This document shows, in pieces, positions 34,494-47,657 of a stretch of DNA of 64,000 nt. This DNA comes from Otatea glauca. Its lineage: Eukaryota > Streptophyta > Magnoliopsida > Poales > Poaceae. Under the pieces are notes generated by a model. That model worked only from the letters and a program-made list of their open reading frames with translations, ran no database searches and was not told where the DNA came from. Each line of letters begins with the position of its first letter. Within the stretch, counting starts at the first letter, position 1. A program made the position numbers and the translations under genes. Location of the stretch: assembly GCA_036346275.1 (NCBI GenBank), contig CM070723.1, positions 26,914,176 through 26,978,175 on the forward strand, given 5' to 3'.

Positions 34494-36016
34494 CCTACAA
34501 ACTCAATGGCAGCAACCAGCGGAATCATCGCCACCTTCGCCTCCGGCCAGGCTTTTGGCTTTCGAAGCCTGGACTTCGTCGCAGATGCACGCGGAGAACT
34601 TGTCTGCCTAAACCAGTTCCAATCTGGTAAAGATCAGGCCGACCCATGTCAGGTACGCCGCTCTGACTTAACCAGCAAACTAGTCGGCGTCACGAGGAAT
34701 CGCTGCGACTTTCATGGCGTCTTCGCGATAGAAGAGCAGAAAACAGATCTGCAACGCCAGCAAGAGATTCAAGAAGCTGCGGAGGAAGATTGTCTTCTTC
34801 GTAAGGGTAAGGAGGCACAGACGCGATCGCTTCGATCTCGAGGCCGCCATGTCTACAAGTACATCCTACAATCCAGATTGGGAGACCAAGTTGTCTTTTA
34901 TACACCACAGTAGAATGTTGTCGCCTCCAAGACGCTCCTCGACATGCTGGACCCGATGATTGCATCTGATAGCCCGGCAGCCCCGATCGTGGCTCAGATC
35001 AAGGCCATGGTGACGGCGGTGGCCATCCAGCAGAATCAAGAAAAGCCGGTAGGAAAAGCGCACTCGCGCTCCCACGCGGCGGCTACCCACGTCGCTAGCT
35101 GTCGGATTACTGGCAGTCGGCGCCCCATACAACCAGTCGAAGACGTCCGCCGGAATCTCAACCGCGACTTCTGCCAAGACATCACTGCCAGACGGCAAGA
35201 GCGGGTCGAAGAAGATCGACGCTGGCGCCACGACGACTACGAACGCTTCAGCATCGGCCATAGTCCATGAAGCGATCGACGCCACGACAACTACGACGAC
35301 CACAGAGACCATCATCGCCGGGGACGGAACGACAACGACGATCGTCAAGTCATGGACTCGCCGCACCGAACGCCACCCCGACGCGTTGATGACGATTGCC
35401 GAGCCAGAGGCTCACCACGCCGGACTCCCCCTCATCAGGACGATAGATCCATCGACGGAATCCGAGCTTTCACCTCTCGGTTACGCCGAGTGGTATGGCC
35501 CGAAGGTTTCAACACCAAGGGCATTGTTAAGTTTGACGGGGTACGAGATTCGAAAGCATGGCTGCAGGTCTATGCCCTGGCGATCAAAGCTGTCGAGGGG
35601 AATCAAAACGTGATGGCTAATTATCTGCCAGTCAATCTCACCACTTCAACTCAAGCATGGCTCACAGGACTTCCTGCGAACTCAGTGGACTCCTGGAGCG
35701 ATCTTTGTGATCAATTTATCACGAACTTCCAGGGAACCTACGAGAGGCCCGACACCCCGTGGGACCTATATCAGCTTCACTAGAAGAAGGACGGGACGCT
35801 GAGAGATTTCATCCGCATTTCATGCAGAAGAAGAACACCGTCAGGGACGTATCTGATGCAGTGGTGGTGGCAGTCATTTAGAAAGGGGTAAGTGATCCTG
35901 ACCTAATCAAGAAAATATCAAGGAAACCACCGGCCTCTATAAAGGAGATGTTCGCATTGGCTAACCACTATGCCACGACCTTCGATGCCCTAGTCGAGCG
36001 CCAAGAAGATCGCTCG
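34494..36016 (+). pseudogene. gag of E, N-terminal portion
   Basis: A likely start ATG at 34506 opens a 135-codon frame (MAATSGIIATFASGQAF). Frames change, and the capsid proper is open at 35352-35783: GIVKFDGVRDSKAWL, STQAWLTGLPANSVDSW, DQFITNFQGTYERP. A TAG at 35781 sits at a likely Gln codon before KKDGTLRDFIR. A shift near 35820 and a second TAG near 35878 follow. The sequence continues to VERQEDRS, where element C is inserted (duplication GCTCG/GCCCG). The gag product would assemble the particle. Confidence 0.8.
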
Positions 36017-39000
36017 TGTCGGGACCTGAATATGCAAATTCGGACCCTCTGTGTATACTGCACTAGTCCAGGATGACACTAGTGCACACAGGCTCAACAT
36101 CAGTAAATATCACAATCATACATAGCGGAAATATTATGAAAGACATCATATGATACATACTACTAGTCGAATGACCTTATGGTCCACTTACATGACTATG
36201 CCTCGCAAGGCTGAATAATATATTAAACTGCAATGGAATGAAAACGAGGTAACCCTCAAGATACCACAGTAATCGACAAGGCTTGCGCCTAAACATTCGC
36301 CTCCTCCTCGAATCTTTCCTCCAAAGATTGATGTAGACTCTTCAACTGGTGATGTTTTTGTTGGCAAGGGTAAGTACTTAAAGCACTCAACAAGTTGTGC
36401 ACAGAATGCAATTCTATGTAACTATATGCAAGGCTTATTCCAAAGGATAGGCTATCATGGTTATTTTGCAACAAAGCAAAGATTTACTTAACAAATACAA
36501 TAAATAGATTGTAAAGACGGTAAAACAAATAACAATAATGATAGATTCAACTTTTCTCAAGTAAACCAAGTTTCCAATCTTAAGTCGAATTCCATCTTCC
36601 ATATGGCATTCTCGCCATCCCAACCAAGTTGTTCATTTTAATTAAGCTAACCCTTAATCAGAATTCCGAGCATTGCTCAATACCGCGAGCACGGCTATCC
36701 GAATAGTTTCACACTCTGCAGAGGTTATGCACTTTACCCACACAACATGATCGTCCCTTCGTGCCATGCAATTAACACACTTCCTTTGGTGTGTCGGCGA
36801 AGAGATCATGACAAAGCCTTTACAATGCTCGCTTAATCCAAGATTACCCGTTAAGGTTTCAACACCGTGGGTCCGAAAACCACAACCGTGGCTCCTCTTG
36901 CGCCATGTGAATTACACCATAACTCGGGAACTCACACCACCAATGATAGTACCAAGTTAAGACATTACAAATTAATCACTAGGTGTCCCATTACAACATG
37001 TGGTTGCATGATTGACTCAGGTCAAAGGCTTGTAAGGTTAAGTCCTTAGGGTGATCAAGGCAAGACATCCACATACCCTCTGCCCATTGGGCCCACCTTG
37101 GCATACTCGCCCCTTGTCACTTGCCCCAATCTAAGTTATTATCACCCAGTTGATTACCAAGCACCACGTGCCATCAACAATTCAACATCGTTGCGTGACA
37201 TGATTTGCCACAACAACTCAATCTCATCGTGTGATTCCACATGACACACAAGTTCTTAACATTGTTCCATATTCCATTAATCAAGATTAATTATCAATGA
37301 TTCTGACACATGTGATGACGTGGCATGGCTAAGCAACTAATACGAACTAAAGCTCCAATGTTGATTATAATTATTAACCAACTATATTAAACCAATGTAG
37401 GGTGACAACGGATCATGGCATACAACGACAAGGTAGGGTATAGATCAATCTGGTATATTAGCTAAGCCCAATATAGTTTGAAACAGTTGTATACTTGAAA
37501 TATATGCACTAGTGTAAATCAAACATAGCAATTTTATAAACATAGGTTCAACATGATCAAAGCACAACTTGCCTTGGAATAGGTCCTGATCTGGTTCTGG
37601 AACTTGATCTTGAGTTGCTGAATATTCCTCCGAAGCGTCGCACAATTCAACGTCTACGCATACCGAAGGAGAAAAGCAAATAAATACCAAAACAGAGAGC
37701 AAATTAACTCCAAAAATCAAATAAAATTCATCATTAAATAGACCTCAATTTTACAAATTTTTAGAAATTTGAATCACTCAAATCCGAGTTACGATGCAAA
37801 AGATATAGCCTTTTGAAGTTTGAAATAAATAGTGAAAATACAGAAATTAGAAATTCAGAATTAATGATTTATTTTTATTCGAAAAGCGATTTGTGACGTC
37901 AGCGTGACTCATGATGACGTCATCATCACGAATTTCCAATCGGATTATTTTTCCAATTGAAATCCCTTTATGACGCAAGCATGACGCCGCGGACGCCGCC
38001 CCTTGATCCAAATAACTGATGTCGCCACGCGGCCTCGGCCTATGGATCGGGTCCACGCCCACGCCACCACGGTGGACACGGCTCACGCTGCCGCGGCTCT
38101 GCGCCGACACACGGCACGATCCGTTGGACGCCGCAGGTTCGACCGATCCAAGAAACCGACGGACGGCCGCCGTCGCCGCGACGTGGCAATGCATCGACCA
38201 TCCGATCTAGATCCGACGGTCCGCAACTCTTCCCACGCACGCACACGCGCACGATCTCACCTCTCTCGCTACGGACGGACGGTTGAAAGCTCCCTAGCGC
38301 CGATGGCGATGAGGCGCGAAGAAGACACCGGAGTTGGAGACGACGACGGCGACGGCGGCGAAACAATGGTCCCACGGCGACGCTTTGCGGTGCACGCGAT
38401 CTCGCACGACGGATCTTGATCCGGTCCTTGGGTCGACGAAGACAATGGTCGGGCGGGCGTTTTAGTCAAAACCGCGGCGACTCGAAGATGCACTCCGGCG
38501 AAGCTTCTACGCCAAGACGGCGCGCTCGGAGTTTCGTGTTTATGACGACGCGGCGAGGTAAGGAATTCAACGCCGCGCTCGGTGACTTAAATAGCCGCAC
38601 AGAAGGCGCATAGGCCCGACCGAGGACAGCTCCGTGGCGGCGCGACTCGGCAGCGACTTAAAAGCGACGCGGTGCATCAGCGCGTACACACGGCGCCATC
38701 CGACGGCCAGGGGCTCGGCCACGCGACAAACCTCGCCGCCCGATCGAGATCAACGCGCAGATCCAACGCGCTAGGGTTTACCCGAGATGGGCCAATTGGG
38801 CCGCCAGAAGCGGGCCTCAGGCACACAATATTGGGCTTCGGCCCTATACTGTTCCAAAGGATTTTTAAAACTTTGTTAATTTAAATAATTCTAGAAATTC
38901 ATTTAATTGGTTTTAGGCAAATAAATATTCAGGTAAAATCCAAGAAAAATCTCAAAAATACTTTGAGACATCCTTGACTCAAATAAAATATTTTTGATAA

Positions 39001-39168
39001 AACTTTATTTTAACTTTGCATAAATTTAAATAGATTTAAACTAAAGGTCAATAAAATTAATTTAACATTAATTCAAATAAATCCAAAAAAATCCAAATAA
39101 ATTCCAGAAAATCATAAATGCACTTCTGAGCAATAAAATAATATTTGGGCAAATTTTGGGATGTTACA
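36017..39168 (-). repeat. 3' LTR of C
   Basis: On the minus strand it starts TGTAACATCCC at 39168 and ends at 36017. It has a TATTTAAG box (38586-38593), donor-like GAG|GTGAGA (38261/38260), acceptor-like GCGTAG|AC (37654/37653), the conserved short coding stretch (37653-37541) and the structured island (36790-36650). Confidence 0.92.
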
Positions 39169-39185
39169 AACCTCCCCCCTTAACG
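39169..39185 (-). other. Polypurine tract of C
   Basis: On the minus strand TTAAGGGGGGAGGTT lies immediately upstream of the 3' LTR start. Confidence 0.8.
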
Positions 39186-40380
39186 GAATCTCGACCCTGA
39201 GATTCAGGGCCAACTAGAGAATAGGTTCGGGAATTCTGACTTCAAATCTTCTTCTCATTCCCAAGTTGCTTCACTTTCGGAATGATTGTTCCACTGAACT
39301 CGAAAAAAAACGAATAGACTTGTTTCTCGGTCTTGCGCCCATAACATCCAAAATTCGACCGCTGCTCTTTGTAAGTCAAATCTTCTTGCAGCTCTATCGC
39401 ATCCAACGGGTTTGCTCGCTGGCACTCGAGACATTTCTTGAGTGTGACACATGGGATACATCATGCACTCGCCAAAGACTCGAGGCAACTCCACTGATAA
39501 GCTACCTCTCTCGATGTACTCGTAATCTTGAACGGACCAACATATCTTGGTGCAAGCTTCCCTTTAACATGAAATCTCTTAACGCCCCTAAGAGGGGTAA
39601 CCCTGAGATACACATGATCTTCTGGTTCAAAACTCAAATCTCGACGACGGTTATCTGCGTAGCTTTTCTGTCTTGATTGTGCTATCTTCAACCTTTCTCT
39701 GATCATTGCGACTTGACTTTCGGCTTCTTCGAGGATATCTGGCCCAAAAACCGAACGTTCTCCTATTTCGTTCCAATTCAACGGAGTATGACAAGCACGT
39801 CCATACAACACCTCAAATGGTGACATCTGCAAGCTAGCTTGGTAGCTATTATTGTAACTGAATTCTGCATATGGCAACCATTTATCCCAAGACGTAGCAT
39901 AAGCTAAAGCACAAGCTCTCAACATATCCTCTAAAATCTGATTTACTCTTTCAGCCTGACCATCCGTCTGTGGGTGATATGTTGTACTGAAATTCAGACG
40001 GGTCCCCATTGCTTCATGCAACTTGTTCCAAAATCTTGAGGTGAATTGGGTTCCTCTGTCTGACACAATCTTTTTGGGTACCCATGCAAACATACAATTC
40101 TTGACATGTACAACTCTGCTAAATGATCTCCCGAGTAAGTGGTCTTCACCGGGATGAAATGAGCCACTTTGGTCAAGCGATCCACAATGACCCAAATGGA
40201 ATCGTAACCTCTCTGCGTCTTAGGTAAACCGGTGATAAAGTCCATTCCAATTTCCTCCTACTTCCATTCCGGAATTTTCAACTACAGACCGAACCAATGG
40301 GTCTTTGATGCATGGCTTTTACCCTCTGACATACGTCGCATAAAGCAACATGCTCAGCTACTTCACGCTTCATATTAGGC
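39186..40380 (-). pseudogene. Integrase and chromodomain of C
   Basis: The core shows MDFITGLPKTQRGYDS, then after a shift near 40090 IVSDRGTQFTSRFWNKLHEA and TYHPQTDGQAERVNQ, so Asp, Asp and Glu are all present. LAPRYVGPFKI marks the C-terminal domain. The chromodomain end VQWNNHSESEATWE lies at about 39255-39300. The Cys/His region upstream (about 40300-40380) is scrambled. Confidence 0.85.
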
Positions 40381-40553
40381 AACCAAAATCTCTCTTTCAA
40401 ATCCTGGTACATCTTAGCACTTCTCTGGAGGGATTGAATACTTAGAATTATGAGCTTCTTCCAAAATCAACTGCTTAAGCTCTTTCTTATTCCATACATA
40501 GCTTCGACCTTTAAACTGTGTGGTTCCTTGCTCATCCACGATAAAATTTTCAG

Positions 40554-40979
40554 CTAAGCCTTCCTCCTTCGACCCACCTTGATCTGATCGTCAAGCATTG
40601 GCTTAACTTCCAAAGTAGCTATAAATCCTTGTGAAACCACTTCTAATTTCAACTTTTGAAACTCCTTGCATAATTTCGATTGATCCCTAGATGTTAGTGT
40701 ATTGGCACTATGACCTTTACGACTTAAGACATCAGACACCCCATTAGCCTTACCAGGATGATAACAGATCCCAGCCTTATAATACTTAATCAACACCAAC
40801 CATCCTCTTCGTTCCACATTAAGGTCTTTTATGGTCGGTACATATCTCCAACAATGCAATAACCTCAAAGCATGCACTACGGTAGCAATTTCCAATTCAT
40901 GCGTAGCATAGTTCTCTTCATGTGGCCTCAACTGCCCACGCAGATAGGTAACAACTTTGCCTTTTGTATTAACACACAT
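40554..40979 (-). pseudogene. RNase H remnant of C
   Basis: An open fragment of 141 codons: KVVTYLRGQLRPHEENYATHELEIATVVHALRL in pieces, then YKAGICYHPGKANGVSDVLSRKGHSANTL. The N-terminal catalytic strand is missing or out of frame. It matches the corresponding domain of A. Confidence 0.8.
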
Positions 40980-42117
40980 CCAAGATCTTGTCTTGAGGCA
41001 TCATAGTATATATCAAAGCTGCGCTTGCACATCCGCAACACTAAGACAGTGCTATCGCCAAACGCTTCTCAATCACGTAAAACTCTTCTCGCACCGCAAG
41101 GCCCATGCACACTTCTTCTCCTACTTGCCTAAGCGGTCTCGGCCGCTCCCACGTAACATCGCTTGTGGTTGGATTCATGGTAACTCCTTTAGCAATCATC
41201 TCATGGCAAGAAATTCCACTTTCTCCTTCCAAAAGTCACATTTGCTAAACTTAGCATACACCATTGGTCTAGCAACCTTTCCAAAACTAATCCCAACTGC
41301 TCGCATACTTTCCTTTTGACTTGAAGCAAACAAAGACATCCTATCCAAACATCATAACAAATTGACCAAATTTCCCATGGAACTCCATTCGTCACATTCA
41401 TAATTCCTTCACCGGCATTGATCATTCTAATGACACAACTATAAGCTCATACGCCCATATCGCGTAGAAAACTCGACCTAAGAACATTCTCTCGCACGAA
41501 TTTTAATCGATTAAACTCGATCGAAGATCTATCCTTGAGAACACTCCAGCTCCTTTTGACTGATCAAACAAATTACGATCCTGGGTAGCGAATACTTACC
41601 CTTTTAATCATCACTTCATTAGATGCTCGACGGTCGATACACATTCTTATGCTCCCATCTTCAAACAGAATAGGCGCTTCTTATGGTGACAACTAGCTTT
41701 AGCGACGTATTTTTCTATGACCCTTCGATCTGCTTCTTCATCTCAACCAGCTCATCAATAGGCATCCGATGAGGTCTTTTTATTTTTGGTGCTGTACCAG
41801 GCACTAAATTACTAACAACTTGATCTCTCGATCTGATGGCACACCAAGAAGATTCTCAGGAACGCATCTGAATACTCCCTTACAACTAGCACATCTTCCA
41901 AGCTGACAACTTCTACGCTATTGACCTTCTGCTGACCAACACGAACCGTAGTCGTGTGAAATTCCATTTTCCCGCTTTCAGGCCTTTTAGCTGACACAAT
42001 TCTTTGACCAAACTCGTGATGCCTTATGTCCGACGACCAATTCATTTCGTGAGTAGCATCTCGGTCTGATATCCAATATTGCTCGCTAGAAACTTTTCTC
42101 CAACTTAACTCCATCAC
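40980..42117 (-). pseudogene. Degraded protease-RT region of C
   Basis: The protease-RT junction is visible as VEVVSLEDVLVVREYSDAF (about 41890-41930). LVPGTAP-like and PIDELVEMKKQI-like words follow near 41730-41810, then SIRMCID near 41640-41665, all in changing frames. The catalytic YxDD strand cannot be read, as the expected FIDD is scrambled near 41350. Non-functional. Confidence 0.65.
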
Positions 42118-44275
42118 ATTCTAGGTTAGATCAAGCAATACTGTACTTTCTGACAATGATAATCTTCGGGCTGACAAGCTTTACCAACACCACTGAACTG
42201 ATCATCATTGCACACGCAACATTTTCAGGCGAACCGTCAACATAGGTGAATACTCAGAAGCATCCCTTATCATTAATGCTTTTATTCCAACACTCCACGT
42301 ATCAACCTCTCAACCATATTTACTTTATTTATTTAGGCAAGAAAATCTTTACATGGAATTCACCTCTAGTCACTTTTCCTTTACAAACGAGGGTATGACA
42401 CTTGCATAGGCTAAAATCATCGCTCTAAACTTCCTCGATTGGCATTGGCGTTGAAGTTTTTGATGGGAACAGAATTGAGATTGACTTGCACTGGTGCGAT
42501 CACTTCCTTATGAGGGCAATTGTTAGCAAAATGCCCAGGCTTGTTGCAGGTGTAACAAAGCTTAGGTCCACCTCTCTTCCTTGAGCATTCGTCGACTAAG
42601 GCAAGGTCTTCATTCGATGCCTCTTCTTCAACCGATTCTCCGCACAAACTTCTCCTGCGACTTTATCGCCACTCTTGGCGTTATGAACTTGACCGAGGTA
42701 ACTTCGAACATCCATGGCCGAGACATTGATTGTCTTCTCTGTGGGCATTGATTAGCATAATGGCCTTCCTTGTGGCAGTTGTAACACACCCGTGTCCGCT
42801 GTTGTGCAGCTACAGGTACATTGTTGTCTTCTTGTTACGTCGTAATCGTTGCTTCATAGGGCATTCACTAGCCCAATGGCCTTCTTCATCGCACAGAAAC
42901 ATGCTTTGTTGGTGATCGCCAATTACTACTTTCTTGATGAGGGCCAACAGATTAAGGTATTGTGTCCTTAGCTCTTCGAGTGGCACCACTTTTGCAATCG
43001 ACGCTCGCTTCTTCTTGATTTACTCTTGAGCAACTACGGCTCAAGATTCTTTTGTCGATGTTGAATTACAGCAGTAACTATTGGATTCAGAGGACATTGA
43101 GTGGACCATGATCTCGCCTTCACAAAGGTAACATGTGATGTCACTCATAGGACATTCTCCAAGAGAATGACTTCCTTCACAGCTAGAGCAATTAATCGCA
43201 TGCTCGTCAGCGGTATGTCCTATCTCTCCACAGCGAATGCACGCACGATCTTCTGATTTGTTTGGTTGACATCACTTCAGAGAGCAACTCTTAGATGTTG
43301 AACAAGGTGCAAGAATAGTATTCTGCTCCGTATTTACTGTGACCATACTGTCTCTAGGTGAAGCGAAGAGATTACGAAAAGGAACAACAAATTCATTCCA
43401 AGTGATACTCCGCGGGGCTTCATGAACAGCACGATATTTCTTCCACCATTCAGCAGCGATTCCTTGTAACTGATAAGAAGCATACAAGACTTTCTCATCG
43501 CCTTCACACTAAACAATGAGCAGCTTCCTCTCAATGGTCTTGAGCCAATCATCTACTTCTGAGGGTAACTCATTTCCTGAAAACTTCATGACGAGTCTTT
43601 ATAAATTCGATAACCATGAGTACGAATGAAATCATTGGTAGCAGCTTGGGACACTGTTGACATTGGCTTGGTCACCATATTCGCATCCGCTTCATCATTG
43701 CATGCATCAACCGAGTCCGAGCAATCAAGAACTTTCAAACTCCGCATATCCATCTGATCGACGGTTGAAGAACTAATCCACTATTGAGATTCTCCTTTGA
43801 TTGATTTTCACGCCATCGATTATGTTGTTTCCACGAATCAACCTCTCGCTTGATTGCTTCACTTGAAATAGGAAGAGGGAAATAGCATAGGTATGAAGCA
43901 GAATCCTAAAGCGGGGAGATAGGTTTAACCCAATAACTTAAGCAAACAATATTAATAACTTGGTATGGTTGCTTATATAAGCCTAAAAGCTCGCAACACA
44001 TAACGCACACTCAAAGAATCAAGGAAGAACCAATTCAACCTATACACACAAAACTACCACCTACAGGGGTAACACTTCTATCTTAAGCGGACGCGACTCC
44101 CACACCTGAGTCCCAACTGACTACTCGAAGCATAGATCTTCTAGCTTTCGGAACACTTCATAGATCCATTCCTTCCTTGAGCTCGATGATTTCCTCCTTC
44201 ATGATTTCCAGGGTTGACAGCAAGCACTTGATGCTTTCTTCTATGATGTGGCACGTCAACTACCAAGACAACTCA
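42118..44275 (-). pseudogene. gag of C with multiple zinc knuckles, and orf0 remnant
   Basis: The capsid pieces at 43272-43552 include MYASYQLQGIAAEWWKKY and PRSITWNEFVVPFRNLFA. Downstream, Cys/His knuckles lie at 43200-43241 (CIRCGEIGHTADEH), near 43155-43195 (CSSCEGSHSLGEC), 42863-42903 (FLCDEEGHWASEC), 42745-42786 (CYNCHKEGHYANQC) and 42516-42557 (CYTCNKPGHFANNC). They bind RNA in the related proteins. The pieces lie in different frames. A remnant of the orf0 tail (EESIKCLLSTLEIMKEE) is visible near 44155-44275. Confidence 0.7.
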
Positions 44276-44482
44276 GATAAGGTTTTTAACTCGATCCAGC
44301 AAGGGAGAGAGAAAGAAATTCAGCAGGGGAAAAGAGAGAAATTTTGACGAGGAAAGGAATAGAAGAATAAGATAAGTCAAGAATATATTATTCTTCCAAG
44401 TTAATTCTTTTCTTTAGAAAATAATTTTGAAGGTCCTATAGAGACGACCAGACTATCTAGGGTCAAGGCCTACAACAAGATG

Positions 44483-44495
44483 GCTCGATACCACT
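44483..44495 (-). other. Primer binding site of C
   Basis: Minus-strand TGGTATCGAGCCA abuts the 5' LTR and matches the initiator tRNA-Met site TGGTATCAGAGCC with a 2-base loss. This fixes the orientation of the element. Confidence 0.8.
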
Positions 44496-47400
44496 TCACG
44501 GGAACCGAATATGCAAATCCAACCCTCTGTATATCGCACTAGTCCAGATCATGCTAGTGCACACAAAGCTCAACATCGAGAAATATCACAATCATACATA
44601 GCGGAAATATTATGAAAGACATCATATGATACATACTACTAGTCGAATGACCTTATGGTCCACTTACATGACTATGCCTCGCAAGGTCAATAATATATTA
44701 AATCGCAACGGAATGAAAATGTAGGTAACCCTCAAGATACCACAGTAACCGACAAGGCTTCCGCCTAAACATTCGCCTCCTCCCGAATCTTTCCTCCAAA
44801 GATTGATGTAGACTCTTCAACCGGTGATGTTTTTCTTGGCAAGGGTAAGTAATTAAAGCACTCAACAAGTTGTGCATGTAATGCAATTCTATGTAACTAT
44901 ATGCAAGGCTTATTCCAAAGGATAGGCTATCTTGGCTATTTTGCAACAAAGCAAAGATTTACTTAACAAATACAATAAATAGATTGTAAAGACGGTAAAA
45001 CAAATAACAATAATGATAGATTCAATTTTTCTCAAGTAAACCATGTTTCCAATCTTAAGTCAAATTCCATCTTCCATATGGCATTCGCCATCCCAACCAA
45101 GTTGTTCATTTTAATTAAGCTAACCCTTAATCAGAATTCCGAGCATTGCTCAATACCACGAGCACGGCTATCCGAATAGTTTCACACTCTGCAGAGGTTA
45201 TGCACTTTACCCACACGACATGATCGTCCCTTCGTGCCATGCAATTAACACACTTCCTTTGGTGTGTCGGCGAAGAGATCATGACAAAGCCTTTACAATG
45301 CTCGCTTAATCCAAGATTACCCGTTAAGGTTTCAACACCGTGGGTCCGAAACCACAACCAGGGGCCCCTCTTGCGCCATGTGAATTACACCATAACTCAG
45401 AACTCACACCACCAATGATAGTACCAAGTTAAGACATTACAAATTAATCACTAGGTCTGTCCCATTACAACATGTGGTTGCATGATTGACTCAGTCAAAG
45501 GCTTGTAAGGTTAAGTCCTTAGGGTGATCAAGGCAAGACATCCACATACCCTCTCGCCCATTGGGCCCACCTTGGCATACTCGCCTTGTCACTTGCCCCA
45601 ATCTAAGTTATTATCACCCAGTTGATTACCAAGCACCACGTGCCATCAACAATTCAACATCGTTGCGTGACATGATTCGCCACAACAACTCAATCTCATC
45701 GTGTGATTCCACATGACACACAAGTTCTTCACATTGTTCCATATTCAATTAATCAAGATTAATTATCAACGATTCTGACACATGTGATGACGTGGCATGG
45801 CTAAGCAACTAATACGAACTAAAGCTCCAATGTTGATTATAATTATTAACCAACTATATTAAACCAATCTAGGGTGACAAAGGATCATGGCATACAACGA
45901 CAAGGTAGGGTATAGATCAATCTGGTATATTAGCTAAGCCCAATATAATTTGAAACAGTTGTATACTTGAAATATATGCACAAGTGTAAATCAAACATAG
46001 CAATTTTATAAACATGGGTTCAACATGATCAAAGCACAACTTGCCTTGGAATAGGTCCTGATCTGGTTCTGGAACTTGATCTTGAGTTGCTGAATCTTCC
46101 TCCGAAGCGTCGCACAATTCAACGTCTACGCTGCATCAAGGAGAAAAGCAAATAAATACCAAAACAGAGAGCAAATTAACTCCAAAAATCAAATAAAATT
46201 CACCATTAAATAGATCTCAATTTTACAAATTTTTATAAATTTGAATCACTCAAATCCCAGTTACGATGCAAAAGATATAGCCTTTTGAAGTTTGAAATAA
46301 ATAGTGAAAATACAGAAATTAGAAATTCGAATTAATGATTTATTTTTATTCAAAAGCGATTTGTGACGCCAGCGTGACGTCATGATGACGCCAACATCAC
46401 GAATTTCCAATCGATTATTTTTCCAATTGAAATCCTTTATGACGCAAGCATGACGCCGTGGACGCCACCCTTGATCCAAATAACCGATCTGTCGCCACGT
46501 GGCCTCGGTCTATGGACTGGGTCCACGGCCCACGCCAGTCCACGGTGGACTCGGCTCACGCCGCCGGCTCGCGCCGACACGCGCACGATCCGTTGGGCGC
46601 CGCAGGTTCGACCGATCCAAGAAACCGACGGACGGCCGCCGCCGCCGCGACGTGACAACGACGCCCATTCGATCTAGATCTGACGGTCCGCAACTCTTCC
46701 CACGCACGCCACACGTGGCAACGCATCAGCCATCCACTACGGATCGGACGGTTGAAAGCTCCCCTGGCGCTGATGGCGATGAGGCGGCGAAGAAGACACC
46801 GGAGTTGGAGACGACGACGGCACGGCGACGAAACAGCGGTCCCACGGTGACGTTTCTTTGCGGTGCACGCGTATCTCGGCACGGGGATCTCGGATCCGGT
46901 CCTTGGGTCGACGAAGACAGCGGGTCAGCGGCGTTTTTGGTCAAAAACCGCGGCGACTCGAAGATGCACTCCGGCGAGCTTCTACGCGAAGACGGCGGCG
47001 GCTCGGAGCTTCGGGTTTGTGGTAGACGCGCGGCACGAGGTAAGGAATTCAACGCCCGCCTCGGTGACTTAAATAGCCGCACGGGAAGGCGTGCCAGGCC
47101 CGGACTCCGAGGACAGCTCCGTGGCGGCGGCGGACTCCGGCGGTGACTCGGAAAAGAGACACGGCTGCATCAGCGCAGACACGCGCGCCATCCGACGGCC
47201 AGTATGCTCGCCACGCGGACAAACCTCAAGCGCCCGATCGAGATCAACGACGCAGATCCAACGCGCTAGGGTTTACCCGAGATGGGCGACTGGGCCGCCC
47301 GGCGGGCTCGTGCACACAAGATTGGGCTTCGCCCGACATCGCTCCAAAGGATTTTAAAACTTTGTTAATTTAAATAATTCTAGAAATTCATTTAATTGGT

Positions 47401-47657
47401 TTTAGGCAAATAAATATTCAGGAAAAATCCAAGAAAAATCTCAAAAATACTTTGAGACATCCTTGACTCAAATAAAATATTTTTGATAAAACTTTATTTT
47501 AACTTTGCATAAATTTAAATAGATTTAAACAAAAGGTCAATAAAATTAATTTTACATTAATTCAAATAAATCCAAAAAAATCTAAATAAATTCCAGAAAA
47601 TCATAAATGCACTTCTGAGCAATAAAATAATATTTGGTCAAATTTTGGGATGTTACA
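44496..47657 (-). repeat. 5' LTR of C
   Basis: It aligns over its full length with 36017-39168. Differences are dominated by single-base indels in GC-rich parts. It has a TATTTAAG box (47068-47075), acceptor-like GCGTAG|AC (46126/46125), the conserved short coding stretch (46125-46015) and the structured island (45260-45118). The donor-like site present in the 3' LTR is replaced here (near 46725). Confidence 0.92.

Larger units (their letters stand above)
36017..47657 (-). mobile_element. Element C: complete chromovirus (Tekay/Del-like), minus strand
   Basis: LTRs of 3152 bp (36017-39168) and 3162 bp (44496-47657) flank an interior of about 5.3 kb. The flanking 5-mers are GCTCG (36012-36016) and GCCCG (47658-47662), a duplication with one mismatch. 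Minus-strand order is PBS, orf0 remnant, gag with several zinc knuckles, protease remnant, degraded RT, RNase H, integrase, chromodomain and purine tract. The interior is heavily eroded by small indels even though the LTRs remain similar. Confidence 0.93.

Noticed and set aside
37847..38884. Arg/Pro-rich ORFs in the C 3' LTR and their copies at 46437-47373
   Set aside because: GC-rich LTR sequence open by composition; the two LTR copies do not preserve the same frames.
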